Shown: positions 9,439 through 18,915, counted from the stretch's first letter. The stretch is DNA of 33,650 nucleotides from Chloroflexota bacterium (GCA_022570885.1 JACZYW010000005.1:1-33650); one strand, 5' to 3'. The notes: generated by a model not told the origin, from the sequence alone. A program made the numbers and translations.

Positions 9439-9552
9439 ATGCTAAAGGGTAGCCAAGTGCAGAATGCTGTTGCGTCCGGCGAAGCCCTCGAAGCGATCGC
9501 GGCGTGTATTGACCTACTCGCTGAAGATCATAGCTCCGACGACGGGCAATGA
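9439..9552 (+). CDS. Possible 37-aa small protein overlapping the next gene by ATGA
   Basis: MLKGSQVQNAVASGEALEAIAACIDLLAEDHSSDDGQ; its TGA overlaps the ATG of the downstream lipoprotein gene. Confidence 0.3.
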   Translation: MLKGSQVQNAVASGEALEAIAACIDLLAEDHSSDDGQ

Positions 9553-10151
9553 ATCCGATAGCCCTCCGGGTCGTTGCGGCTACAGCGGTTGCCGCGGCAA
9601 TTCTCGCTGCCGCGTGCGGGAGCGCGCCTGCCGCACCATCGGACGCCCCCGAAACCACATCTCCCTCGTCCGAGACGCCGTCCGCACAGGTCGTGACGGA
9701 CACGCCGGCGAACTCCAGTCAGCCAACCGCGGGCCCGGGGGCTGATCAGGCCTACGTCCCAGAGCGCAGCATAGACACTGAGGAGAAGCGCCTGAATGTG
9801 ACGCTCAATGGCGAGACGGTATACATCCGGAACGGAAGTCAGGTGTTCCTTGGCGATGGCTTGGCTGTTGAGATCTTCGTCGACCCCTATCCCCCTTCGA
9901 CCCTGCGCACGTGGGTGGATCTCTATCTGACGCGGGATGGTGAGCCAGTCACAGACGCCAGTATGGGGATCGAGTACGACATGCTGGCAATGGTCCATGG
10001 CCCCTTCTCGGGCGTGGCGGAGAAGCTCGGAGGCGGCCACTACCTCTTCACGCTGGACTACATCATGTTTGGTCCCTGGGACCAGGCGGTCACCATCCGG
10101 ATCGGGCTGGAGCGGATCAGATTTCCGATCGTCTTGGTCGCGTACCCCTGA
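9549..10151 (+). CDS. FixH/YtkA-like domain lipoprotein
   Basis: Lipobox AAACGSAP; C-terminal Ig-like strands (LAVEIFVDPYPPSTLRTWVDLYLTRDGEPVTDASMGIEYDM...GPFSGVAEKLGGGHYLF). Confidence 0.55.
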   Translation: MNPIALRVVAATAVAAAILAAACGSAPAAPSDAPETTSPSSETPSAQVVTDTPANSSQPTAGPGADQAYVPERSIDTEEKRLNVTLNGETVYIRNGSQVFLGDGLAVEIFVDPYPPSTLRTWVDLYLTRDGEPVTDASMGIEYDMLAMVHGPFSGVAEKLGGGHYLFTLDYIMFGPWDQAVTIRIGLERIRFPIVLVAYP

Positions 10152-10164
10152 GGGGGCGTGAGAC

Positions 10165-11208
10165 ATGCCGGCCTGGATGCGGCGTACCCGAAGAGTCGCG
10201 ATTGTCATCACCGTCGCGATGGTGGCGCTGCTCCTGTGGCAGACGGTCGCGGCTCAGCCGGCATCGGCTCACGGCAAGGACCTCGACATCGCCGTCACGC
10301 CGCTGATTCCAGACCCGGGCCAACCGCTCCTGCGGCTCTATCGCGTCCATGTCGTGTACGCGAATGATCTCGAACCCGTGGAGGGCGCGACCGTCGTGCT
10401 TACGGCACGGCGCGAAGATGGCACGTCCGCTTTTCCGGCGTTGGAGCTGACAGAGGTGGACAACGGCGATGGTCTCTATGTTGGGGAGGCCGTCTTCGCC
10501 CGCTTCGGCGTCTGGGAGATGCAATTGAGCGTACAGGCGGCTGTCGGTCAGGGCGAAGGCAGCGTGACGTTCACCGACGATATCCGCCCAGGAGCGCTCG
10601 GCCCGGACCAAGAAGCTGCCCTGCGCGCGGAGGCTGAACGGGTCATTAAGCTCCAGCTTTCCTTCGGGTTCGGCTGGTGGCCCGACGTTGTCAATATTGC
10701 GATGCGGATCCTCCATTCCATGGCGGGCCTTGCCTATTTCGTCGTCACCGGCCTGGCGTTTAGCCTGGCGTGGCTCGGGATAACCTCGCGTCGCCTAGAC
10801 CTCCCGCGCCTGCTCGATCGCTTGTTCCTTCCGGCCGCGGCCACCAGCCTCGTGCTGCTTCTGGGCGCCGGACTCTACAGTGCTGCCTTTGATGCGCCGA
10901 TCACATTCCCGGGGATCTACGATATCTCAACCATGCGACGGATTCCGTATGGTGAAGCCTATCTCATAGCGTTTTTCGTCAAGGTCGCCTTATTCGTCAT
11001 GCTCGCGGTGCTGGCTGTCCGAATCAGCCGGACGCTCAGAGGATGGAACGCGAGCGACTCGACGCGTGCGAACGGCACGGTTGTCGCTAGGCTCAGGCGA
11101 GAGACGCTCTTGAGCACGGTAGTTGGCCTGGCCGTGGTGGCCGATGTCGCAGTCGTCATTTACTTGCACTACGTCAGCCACCTGGGTGTCTTTCTCCCCG
11201 ACGCATAG
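10165..11208 (+). CDS. YtkA-like periplasmic domain fused to CopD-like membrane domain
   Basis: Signal peptide, ASAHGKDLDIAVTP... Ig-like domain, then several TM helices with conserved His. Confidence 0.55.
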   Translation: MPAWMRRTRRVAIVITVAMVALLLWQTVAAQPASAHGKDLDIAVTPLIPDPGQPLLRLYRVHVVYANDLEPVEGATVVLTARREDGTSAFPALELTEVDNGDGLYVGEAVFARFGVWEMQLSVQAAVGQGEGSVTFTDDIRPGALGPDQEAALRAEAERVIKLQLSFGFGWWPDVVNIAMRILHSMAGLAYFVVTGLAFSLAWLGITSRRLDLPRLLDRLFLPAAATSLVLLLGAGLYSAAFDAPITFPGIYDISTMRRIPYGEAYLIAFFVKVALFVMLAVLAVRISRTLRGWNASDSTRANGTVVARLRRETLLSTVVGLAVVADVAVVIYLHYVSHLGVFLPDA

Positions 11209-11362
11209 TCATCGGCATCCCTGGGGCAACGGCCAGAACATCAGCTCTCCAGCGCCTTCCCGCTCACAAGGCCGGCCACCGTGTCCCGCGAATCACATGG
11301 CAGCGCGCAAGGACTCGAGGCTCGCGTCATCCTACCCTGGGCGACATAGGCTGCGCTGCGGC

Positions 11363-11380
11363 CCTACCAACTTCGGTAGG
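11363..11380. promoter_or_regulatory. Dyad CCTACC-aacttc-GGTAGG in the intergenic gap upstream of the 11516 lipoprotein
   Basis: Perfect 6-bp inverted repeat in a 307-bp intergenic gap. Confidence 0.25.
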
Positions 11381-11515
11381 TAGAAGCCCGCATCGAGACT
11401 ACTCGATTTCGCGCCAAGGCCCCCAAGGATCGGTGTTGTGCGATCCAGACGAACGGGCGATGATTGGAGTACGTGATTCCGAGTGGAGAGCGTTCTGCGG
11501 GAGTGCGTGGAAGCG

Positions 11516-12130
11516 ATGCTGCGATTCATCATCATCGGTCTCCTGGTAAGCGCCGCGTTCGGTCTCAGCGGTTGTGGTGGCAATGCGGGAGACGGTGCCG
11601 CCGGCGCAAGCACTGCGTCTCTGGATACGGGAGCGGCCACTGGAGCTGAGAACGCGATTGGGGATCTCTCAGTGCGCGATTTGATTCCGTTGCTGACGCG
11701 TCGTGGGGTTGGGCCCGGTGAGTCTGGCATCGACCTCACGTACGCGCCACAGGTTTTCTTTGAGGTCACCGGCCTTGCGCCGCCAGCCGAGATCGGTTCG
11801 CGACCAACCCTAGCCTTCATCCTGGCGGAAACCATCCATGAAGGGGACCTCGTGAGCGAACCACCAGCCGTGTTTCTGGAGCTGGAAGGTGGTGAACGCG
11901 TGCCTCCGTACAGCGCGCTGGTCACGGCGGAAGACCCGCATCATCGGACGGTTCGCCTATTATTTCCACAGCCAGACGGGTGGCTGATATCATCGCGCGC
12001 GACCGGTGGCGGAGACACGATGAGGCTTGTGGTTCCACGGCACGACGGGACTGTCTCTGCCGGGCGTATCTTCGAATGGCAGCTGCCTATCGATTTCGGA
12101 GGCGGCGCCGACGAAAGCGATAGTGAGTGA
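11516..12130 (+). CDS. Lipoprotein with HEG...HH domain shared with the CcdA-like protein (unknown function)
   Basis: Lipobox FGLSGCGGN; PTLAFILAETIHEGDL...EDPHHRTVRLLFPQPDG. Confidence 0.7.
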   Translation: MLRFIIIGLLVSAAFGLSGCGGNAGDGAAGASTASLDTGAATGAENAIGDLSVRDLIPLLTRRGVGPGESGIDLTYAPQVFFEVTGLAPPAEIGSRPTLAFILAETIHEGDLVSEPPAVFLELEGGERVPPYSALVTAEDPHHRTVRLLFPQPDGWLISSRATGGGDTMRLVVPRHDGTVSAGRIFEWQLPIDFGGGADESDSE

Positions 12131-12134
12131 CGCT

Positions 12135-12347
12135 ATGAAGTCCATCTCCCTACGACTGGCGCTCATCCTATCCCTCATCACCGCAGCGCAGATACTCTCG
12201 TTCCGCACGGCACTGGCGCACACGGGAGAAGATGCGAGCGCGGGGCACATGATCGTTGAATTTGGTCTCTGGGGCTTCGGCGTCGCCGGCGTGCTTATGA
12301 CAATCGTGGGGGTCTTCTGGATTCGGAACAAGGTGAGGCCACGGTGA
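12135..12347 (+). CDS. Small membrane protein (70 aa; signal peptide plus one TM)
   Basis: MKSISLRLALILSLITAAQILSFRTALAHTGEDASAGHMIVEFGLWGFGVAGVLMTIVGVFWIRNKVRPR; GTGA overlap with the next gene. Confidence 0.65.
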   Translation: MKSISLRLALILSLITAAQILSFRTALAHTGEDASAGHMIVEFGLWGFGVAGVLMTIVGVFWIRNKVRPR

Positions 12348-13813
12348 GCCGCGCTACTACCGCGACTACCGGATCTGTTGCGGTCGGGATCGGTCGTCTC
12401 GGGTTCGGGCGACCTTCCAGCACGTTCGTCGTCTTTGCGGTGGCTGTCGGCGTGATGCTAGGCGTGTGGCTGCTTTTAGCGTTGCTGTACAGCGGCATCG
12501 GAGGCGGTCGCAATGTTGTGGAAGCGCGCGGCGTGATCTCAGCGGTCACGAGCACCCGCGCGAGTTCGGGAAATTTTGAGGTACAAGGCATTCTCGCCAC
12601 CGCTGAGTACTTCAGGGTCACGGACCGCAGCGATGAGTTCTTCAGTCTAGCACCCGAGGAAAACCTTGCGACGCTCGCGACCAGTCCGCAGGCCTTTGAT
12701 GTCTTCGATGAGAGTGCAGATGCCCTCGCTGTGGATCCGGAGCGGACGTTGCCCGTGCTGCTGGTGGTTGACGTTCACGAGGGTGAACTCCCGGAGCCTG
12801 AACTCTGGGTCCCCGCTGTGTCGATGAGTGTCAACGGGGTGCTGCTGCCACCGGCCCAGACCTACAGTGTGGCATTCCGATCCGAACACCACCAGACGGT
12901 GGCGCTGCAGTTCGCGCGTCATGATGCCGAAGGGAATCTCTTTCTCGATGACAGTGATGGAACGCTGAGCCTGACAGTTCCCAACATTGAATCCGGAAGC
13001 GGTGAGCTGACGGTTGATTGGTCATTGCCTCTTAGATATCCGGCAGCCGAGGCTGGCGGCGTGTTCCCCGGTAGCGTTGCCACACTAGGCAGCGTCCTCG
13101 CTGTGATGGCCGGCTTGCTCGTCATATTCTCGCCATGCGTCGTGCACATGACAGCATACTTTCTCCCAGTCATTACCGGCCTTGGGATGCAAGAGATTAG
13201 GGCCCGGAAAGATGATGTTCGTTTCCGCGCGCACGTGGCACTGTCGGGCGTTGCCTTTGTCACCGGATTCGTATTGCTGTACACAGCGTTCGGCGTGGCG
13301 GCAGGATTTGCGGGGCAGTTCTTCTCGAACACAGCCAAGCTGGAGCCCTACATCTTTCCACTCCGGATCATCACCGGCACAGTCGTGATCTATCTGGCGA
13401 TTCAGACACTCGGCTTGTTCCGCCTTCCCTTCATCGTTTCGCTGCGATTGCCCGGCCGGCCGCACGAGGTGCGAAGTCCGCGGCAAGGATACGTCGCCGC
13501 CGCGATCGCCGGCATGAGCATCTCCGTCGGTTGCTTGGCCTGTGTGGGCGGGACGCTGCTGGCGTCATTACTGATCTACGCGGGCGCGTCGAGCTCGCCG
13601 GTTGTGGGTGGACTGACGCTGTTCCTCTTCTCCATCGGGATGAGCATCCCGTTTCTTCTTGTAGCATTCGCCTTTGAGAAGATGGTGCCGCAGATTAACA
13701 AAGTGTGGCCCTTGCTCCGCTATTCATCGGCGGTCGCCGGCGCCGTCATGCTGGTAGTAGGGCTGCTGATCCTCAGTGGGAATGATTCCGTCTTCGAGCG
13801 GCTCGTGGTGTAA
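12344..13813 (+). CDS. CcdA/DsbD-like thiol-disulfide transporter with N-terminal periplasmic HEG...HH domain
   Basis: FSPCVVHMTAYFLPVITG and SVGCLACVGGTLLASLL TM Cys motifs; N-terminal domain LPVLLVVDVHEGEL...SEHHQTVALQF; GTG start. Confidence 0.8.
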   Translation: MSRATTATTGSVAVGIGRLGFGRPSSTFVVFAVAVGVMLGVWLLLALLYSGIGGGRNVVEARGVISAVTSTRASSGNFEVQGILATAEYFRVTDRSDEFFSLAPEENLATLATSPQAFDVFDESADALAVDPERTLPVLLVVDVHEGELPEPELWVPAVSMSVNGVLLPPAQTYSVAFRSEHHQTVALQFARHDAEGNLFLDDSDGTLSLTVPNIESGSGELTVDWSLPLRYPAAEAGGVFPGSVATLGSVLAVMAGLLVIFSPCVVHMTAYFLPVITGLGMQEIRARKDDVRFRAHVALSGVAFVTGFVLLYTAFGVAAGFAGQFFSNTAKLEPYIFPLRIITGTVVIYLAIQTLGLFRLPFIVSLRLPGRPHEVRSPRQGYVAAAIAGMSISVGCLACVGGTLLASLLIYAGASSSPVVGGLTLFLFSIGMSIPFLLVAFAFEKMVPQINKVWPLLRYSSAVAGAVMLVVGLLILSGNDSVFERLVV

Positions 13814-13884
13814 ACGATTTCTCGCCGAGTGCGACGGGCCTGTGCGGCGGTCACGGTTTTCGTGTCGCCCCCCAGCGATGATCG

Positions 13885-14571
13885 GTGTCAGTACCCATGA
13901 AGAGCCTGCCCAAGGTTGTTGCGTTCCTCGGCATCATCGCGGTGGTCAGCGCGGTCGGAGTCTTCATGTTGCGCCAGGCGGGGTATCTCTCGGAAAGGGC
14001 GACCATGGACGCTGGTGGAATGGCGGCCCGCGATCTGCCCATCGTCACTATCCTCCCGAAGGACGCCATCCCAGCCATCTTCGAGCCCGAGTTCCTTCCG
14101 GCGACAGACGGCGGGGCCCAACTTCACGACGACGACCTCGTCCTCGGCGTCAGCATCAACGGTGACGCGCGCGCTTACGGAGTGGCCTATCTCAGCGGTC
14201 ACGAGATCGTCAACGACACCGTGGGAGGCCGGCCGATTGCGGTCACCTGGTGACCGGTCTGCTTTTCGGGCATCGTGTATGCCCGCGAAGTCCAGGGGAC
14301 AGTCCTCACATTCGGCGTATCCGGCAAGCTCATGATGAACGCCCTGGTCATGTACGACCGTGAGACCGACTCACTCTGGAGCCAGTACCTGAGCTCTGCT
14401 GTGGACGGCATCTACGCAGGGACTGATCTGGAAGTCGTGTCCGCGTCGCTCGTCACCTGGAGCACTTGGTTGGAACGCCACCCCGATACCCTCGTCCTGG
14501 ATCAGGGCGGCCGCCGAATCGATCCCTGCGACTCCTACTACGGCGGGCGCGGGGCCTGCGAGTGGGATTGA
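13885..14571 (+). CDS. DUF3179 protein, candidate selenoprotein (in-frame TGA 14251-14253 replacing the first Cys of CPxC)
   Basis: DLVLGVSINGDARAYGVAYLSGHEIVNDTVGGRPIAVTW-[TGA]-PVCFSGIVYAREVQGTVLTFGVSGKLMMNALVMYDRETDSLWSQ; both halves are in the same frame and family-like. Confidence 0.7.
14267..14285 (+). promoter_or_regulatory. Candidate bacterial SECIS hairpin
   Basis: Perfect 7-bp stem CGGGCAT / ATGCCCG, loop CGTGT with G at position 2; 20 nt between TGA and the loop. Confidence 0.5.
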
Positions 14572-14574
14572 GGC

Positions 14575-15458
14575 ATGAACGAACCAGATCAGGGTGCGGG
14601 CGCGAACAAGGCGAAGGCCCCTCGTCTTCCGCGGTGTGATGGGATCCTAAGGCTGGGGCTTCTTAGCCTTGTGCTATGTGCCGTGCTGGCAACTGCCTGT
14701 AACTCTTCTGACGTGTCGTCACCGGCCGTAAGGCCTGTCGCCGACATCCTCGCCGGACAGATCGAGATCGCCGACCTCACAGCCAGCAGCGCCACAGTGC
14801 GGGTCGAGACGAACATAGACGTGGTCTGCTCTGTCGTGTACGGGCCAGACCAGAGCTACGGGAGCCAGAGCACAGACCCAGACATGGGTGGACTCCCACA
14901 CCGGGATCACCGGGCTCCCCTGCGAGGCTTGCAGCCCGACGCCGTCTACCACTATCGGCTCCAGGGCACTGGTCCCGACGGCACGCTCTATGTGAGCGAC
15001 GATCTGGCCTTCCGCACGCTGGCCACGGAGGCCCAAACGGAAGAACATGGCCGGAACGTGGCCAGCCTGGCCGCCGGCGCCCGGCTCGTAGAGGTTAGCT
15101 CAACCTTCGGCAACTCCGGCACGTGGGCCGCCAGCAACGCTCTTGATGGGGACCCACGAACGGAAGGTCATCCGCCGGCGACGGTGACGCTGCCTCAATC
15201 ACAATCGCTCTAGCCAGACCTTACGACCTGACCGCTATCGGCTTCTGGACCCGTACTATGGGCAGCACTGGCCAGATAACGAGCTTTGAAGTGGTCACGG
15301 AAGACGGTACGAAACTCGGCCCCTTTGATCTCCCTGACGCAAGCCGCATGCATATATTCCCCGTCTCTGTCCGGGCTGAGCGTCTGAGCTTCGAGGTGCT
15401 GGACTCTTCGGGTGGCAACACAGGAGCAGTGGAGATAGCCGCGTTCACCAGGGAGTAG
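14575..15458 (+). pseudogene. Lipoprotein with fibronectin-III-like and F5/8 type C (discoidin)-like domains, one frameshift at about 15166
   Basis: Lipobox LATACNSS; ADLTASSATVRVETN...YHYRLQGTGPDGT; NSGTWAASNALDGDPRTE then frame change to DGDAASITIALARPYDLTAIGFWTRTMGSTGQITSFEVVTEDG. Confidence 0.6.
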
Positions 15459-15762
15459 CCTGGGTACGGGTGGTACGTTTCTGAGCACCGAGAGGACGGC
15501 GAGACTAGCATGGCCAGGAACAGCCTGGCCCGCGTCTGGGAGCGAGAGCTGCTGCCACGTAGCCCCTCGAGTTCTCCAGGCCCCTGCAGGCCGGCGATCC
15601 TCAGGACGCCCAGTTCCAGAGCGATGCTACGGCATGGTCGCTCTAGCGTTCTGGAACCCTGACGAGAGCGACACGGGCCGGGATTGCCCCGGCCATCTGA
15701 CGCGCACCTGGAACGGGCGGATTGAGATGACGCTGCGATAATCCCTCTCCATTGGCTTGCTT

Positions 15763-15790
15763 GCCCGGGTGGTCCTCCTTCCACCCGGGC
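15763..15790. terminator. Possible bidirectional hairpin between convergent genes
   Basis: Perfect 10-bp stem GCCCGGGTGG / CCACCCGGGC, 8-nt loop; no clear U-tract. Confidence 0.35.
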
Positions 15791-15928
15791 GGGCACGCCG
15801 CCGAAGTCCTGTGGGTCATCAGTAGCTCAGGGACACTGCGCAAGCAATTCTCAACAGATCGCACCTTGGCTTCCCTCGCTCACCCAAGTGGCGGTAGCGT
15901 GCCGCCTGAGGGGGGGGGCCAGCCAAGG

Positions 15929-16588
15929 TCATTGCTCCTCCTGGTTAAGGCTGACGAGGCCGGTTCGCAGGGCATAGGCAACAGCTTCGGCGCGGTTGCG
16001 CAGGTGGAGCTTGCTGAGGATGTTTTTCATGTGGTAGCTCACGGTGTTATGCGAAATGACGAGTGCTGCGGCTATCTCCTTGTTCGTGGCACCGCTGACC
16101 ACTTGCTGGAGCACCTCTCGCTCACGTTCCGTTAGCTCAGACTCAGGGCCATCGGTGGTGGGCGCTTCCCTGTCCTGGCGGGCGAACTCGGCCAGGATCT
16201 TAGCGGCCATGCCGGAAGAAAGGGGCGCGTCGCCCTCAGCAATGCTCTGGAGCATCCTGCCGAACTCCTCGCCGGAAGTATTCTTCAGGATGTAGCCCGC
16301 AGCGCCGCTCTTGATGGCCTCGAAAAGATCTTCTTCATCGGCTGAGACGGTCACCATGACGATCTTCGTCTCCGGCATCTCCGTCTTGATGAGCCGGGTA
16401 GCCTCCAGGCCGCTGCATTTCGGCATCCTGATGTCCATGAGGATCAAGTCCGGTCGGAGCTTTCGTGCTTGCTCCAGCGCTTCCCAGCCATCGCTGGCCT
16501 GGCCCGCAACCTCCATGCCCCAGGCGCGCAAGAGGCTGGCGACGCCGTCGCGAAACAGCGCGTGGTCATCGGCGATCAGGACGTTCAT
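15929..16588 (-). CDS. NarL/FixJ-family response regulator
   Basis: MNVLIADDHALFRDGVASLLRAWG, DLILMDIRMP, LTEREREVLQQVVSGATNKEIAAAL HTH. Confidence 0.95.
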   Translation of the reverse strand: MNVLIADDHALFRDGVASLLRAWGMEVAGQASDGWEALEQARKLRPDLILMDIRMPKCSGLEATRLIKTEMPETKIVMVTVSADEEDLFEAIKSGAAGYILKNTSGEEFGRMLQSIAEGDAPLSSGMAAKILAEFARQDREAPTTDGPESELTEREREVLQQVVSGATNKEIAAALVISHNTVSYHMKNILSKLHLRNRAEAVAYALRTGLVSLNQEEQ

Positions 16589-18525
16589 GCCTGCGTCCGT
16601 CCATGGCGCCGGCTCCCGGTAAGAGGCACCATCACGGTGACGTTGGTGCCGTTATAGGGCTGAGCATCAATGTGGAAGGTGCCGCCGATGGCCTCCGCAC
16701 GCTCTCGCATCGTCCGCAGGCCGAAACGAGGCCACTCGCCGCGTCTCGAGACCGACGGATCGAAGCCCTGACCATTGTCCTCGACCGTCACTATCAGTTG
16801 ATCATCCTTGGCCGCTAGCCTCACCCAGATCTCGCTGGCCTTGGCATGCTTTCTTACGTTGCTCAGCGCTTCCTGGATAATGCGTATGACCTGGATTTCC
16901 GTGGCCACGCTCAGCGAAAGGTCTCGTACCTCGTCATCCGACTGACACCGGACCCGCAGGCCGCTCTGTCGACTGAAATGCTGCAAGTACTCATTTAGTC
17001 CAGCCACGAATCCGGCCTCGGTCTGCTTGGTACTCAGCAGGCCTAGTATTGCTTCCCTGACATCCGCGTAGACTTCGCGGGCGGCTTCCTCCAACTCGGC
17101 GAGCAGTTGTTGCGCTTCCAGGCTCTTGCCCTCTTTGAGGAGCTTCCTGACGGCGAAAGCCTTGGTATTGACATACCCGAGAACCTGAGAAACCCCGTCA
17201 TGCATCTCGTGAGCGATCCGTTCGCGCTCCTCTAGGACAGCCATAGCTTGAACCTTTTCGTATAGCTGGGCATTCTTGATGGCTACTCCCATTTGGTTGG
17301 CCATTGATTCCAGCAACTGCTGGTCGCGAGTCGCTAGGGTTATAGGCTCCCTGGAAGCAACGCAAAGGACTCCAACGACTTTCCCCTCGGACCTTAGAGG
17401 CAGGGACGCAAGGACGCGAAGCGCTTCGTTCCCGAGTGGTTCTGGGCGGTACATTGGCTCCCCGGATTCAGCTACTCTCCCCACCACGCCCTCGCCTAGT
17501 TTGAGGATTTCGGCGCTCTGGGGAGCGTCGGCCTCGGTGGTGCGGCGAGCAGCCAGCCCCAGAGTTTCGGAGCGTTCATCCAGAAGCCAGATCTCGCCCG
17601 AATCGGCCTCGCTCACATCAATGATCGCGGCGAGAGCTATGTCCAGCACCTGGTCGAGTTCCAGTGTGCTGCCGGCGGCGGCCGACAGTTCGTGGAGAGT
17701 TGCTAAGTCTCGGTTCCGCCGTACCAGCTCCTGGAACAACGTCGACTTCTCGACAGCGATACCTATCTGACTGGCGACCCGCTCTAGCAGCTGGACTTCG
17801 TCGGCACCGAACTCCTTTTCTCGCTCGCTTGCCAGGCCTAGTATCCCAACCGTCTTCCCTCCGGACCGGAGCGGTACACTTATCAACGAGCGCAGCCCTT
17901 CCCGGTGGGCTAGCTCTTGGACGCGGGGGTCGGCAAAAGCGTCCTTCACGACGATGGTTCGTCCGGTCCGCACCACCTCAGTCCCCAGCGGCTCCTCCCC
18001 CAGCTTGCTCCGCGCGGCTTGAGCGACCACGGCAGCGGACAGGCCGCGATGAGCTGTGAGGAAGAGCTCCTCTCTGCTCTCGTCAAGCAGGCAGATGAGG
18101 CCAGCAGACACGCCAGTCCTGTCTAGCACTACATCCAGGCCCACGTTCAAGGTTTCCTCCAAGCTTTCCAAGTTGTCCAAGGCGGTTGTTACCGCGTTAA
18201 TGGCGGAGAGCTCTCGGTTCTTCCGGAGAATCTGCCCTTGTAGCCTGTCCACAATGTCAAACACGGCCTGAGAGAAGAAGAACGCGGCGACGGCGGCGAC
18301 GGCGGTGATGGAGCTGAACGCTATGGCCGCATGGATGTAGTTGGGCAAAATAACGAGGCCAATGAGATTAAGAGCTGCAACAGCCGCGACGGGGAGGGCG
18401 ACAGTCACCCACCGGAGACGCGAAACGGCCCTGCCCGCCTCTGCTGAAGGAGCAGGCTCGACGACTGGCGACCGTGCATTGAAGCGCTCAGCTCGCATTC
18501 CCCTGGACGTCCCTTCACCTCCCAC
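16585..18525 (-). CDS. GAF-domain sensor histidine kinase (NarX/DegS-like, HisKA_3)
   Basis: Two GAF-like domains, ERERIAHEMHDGVSQVLGY, HATPase VTVEDNGQGFDPS...GLRTMRERAEAIGG; overlaps the regulator by 4 bp. Confidence 0.93.
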   Translation of the reverse strand: MGGEGTSRGMRAERFNARSPVVEPAPSAEAGRAVSRLRWVTVALPVAAVAALNLIGLVILPNYIHAAIAFSSITAVAAVAAFFFSQAVFDIVDRLQGQILRKNRELSAINAVTTALDNLESLEETLNVGLDVVLDRTGVSAGLICLLDESREELFLTAHRGLSAAVVAQAARSKLGEEPLGTEVVRTGRTIVVKDAFADPRVQELAHREGLRSLISVPLRSGGKTVGILGLASEREKEFGADEVQLLERVASQIGIAVEKSTLFQELVRRNRDLATLHELSAAAGSTLELDQVLDIALAAIIDVSEADSGEIWLLDERSETLGLAARRTTEADAPQSAEILKLGEGVVGRVAESGEPMYRPEPLGNEALRVLASLPLRSEGKVVGVLCVASREPITLATRDQQLLESMANQMGVAIKNAQLYEKVQAMAVLEERERIAHEMHDGVSQVLGYVNTKAFAVRKLLKEGKSLEAQQLLAELEEAAREVYADVREAILGLLSTKQTEAGFVAGLNEYLQHFSRQSGLRVRCQSDDEVRDLSLSVATEIQVIRIIQEALSNVRKHAKASEIWVRLAAKDDQLIVTVEDNGQGFDPSVSRRGEWPRFGLRTMRERAEAIGGTFHIDAQPYNGTNVTVMVPLTGSRRHGRTQA

Positions 18526-18915
18526 AAGCTGGGCGGCGCAGAACTAGTAGCTGAACACCCGACTCCGACATATTTGTACGATACCTCTTACACACCTACT
18601 GTCACAAGCGCTCATATGGTCAATGTGATCCCCTTTACGTTTGCATGACCTACCTCCAAGAAGGGGCCGAATGGCCCTACGCACACGGGTCCGTTTGTCA
18701 CATCGAAGGTTGCGCATGGGAAGGGGCTCGACCCCCTCCGTTTTGGGGAAGCACGGGCGGATCATGGCGGCAGGAATCTGACGTTGACCACGCGAAGCCC
18801 CTGCTACCTGGTGACCCCGGTGTGGGGTGGCAAAACCCCATCCGTATCTGGAAGGTTGACCTGCTGAGCTGTGTGGGCCAGCCTTGAGGTAGCATCTCCT
18901 CTCGGAGGTCTGGCC

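Noticed and set aside
15190-15215. Stop at 15213 in the discoidin-like gene, considered as recoding
   Set aside because: The stop is TAG and follows an apparent single-base deletion at about 15166; homology resumes in another frame.
15909-15919. G-run within cctgagggggggggccagcc
   Set aside because: Short homopolymer; possible sequencing-error site but no specific function supported.
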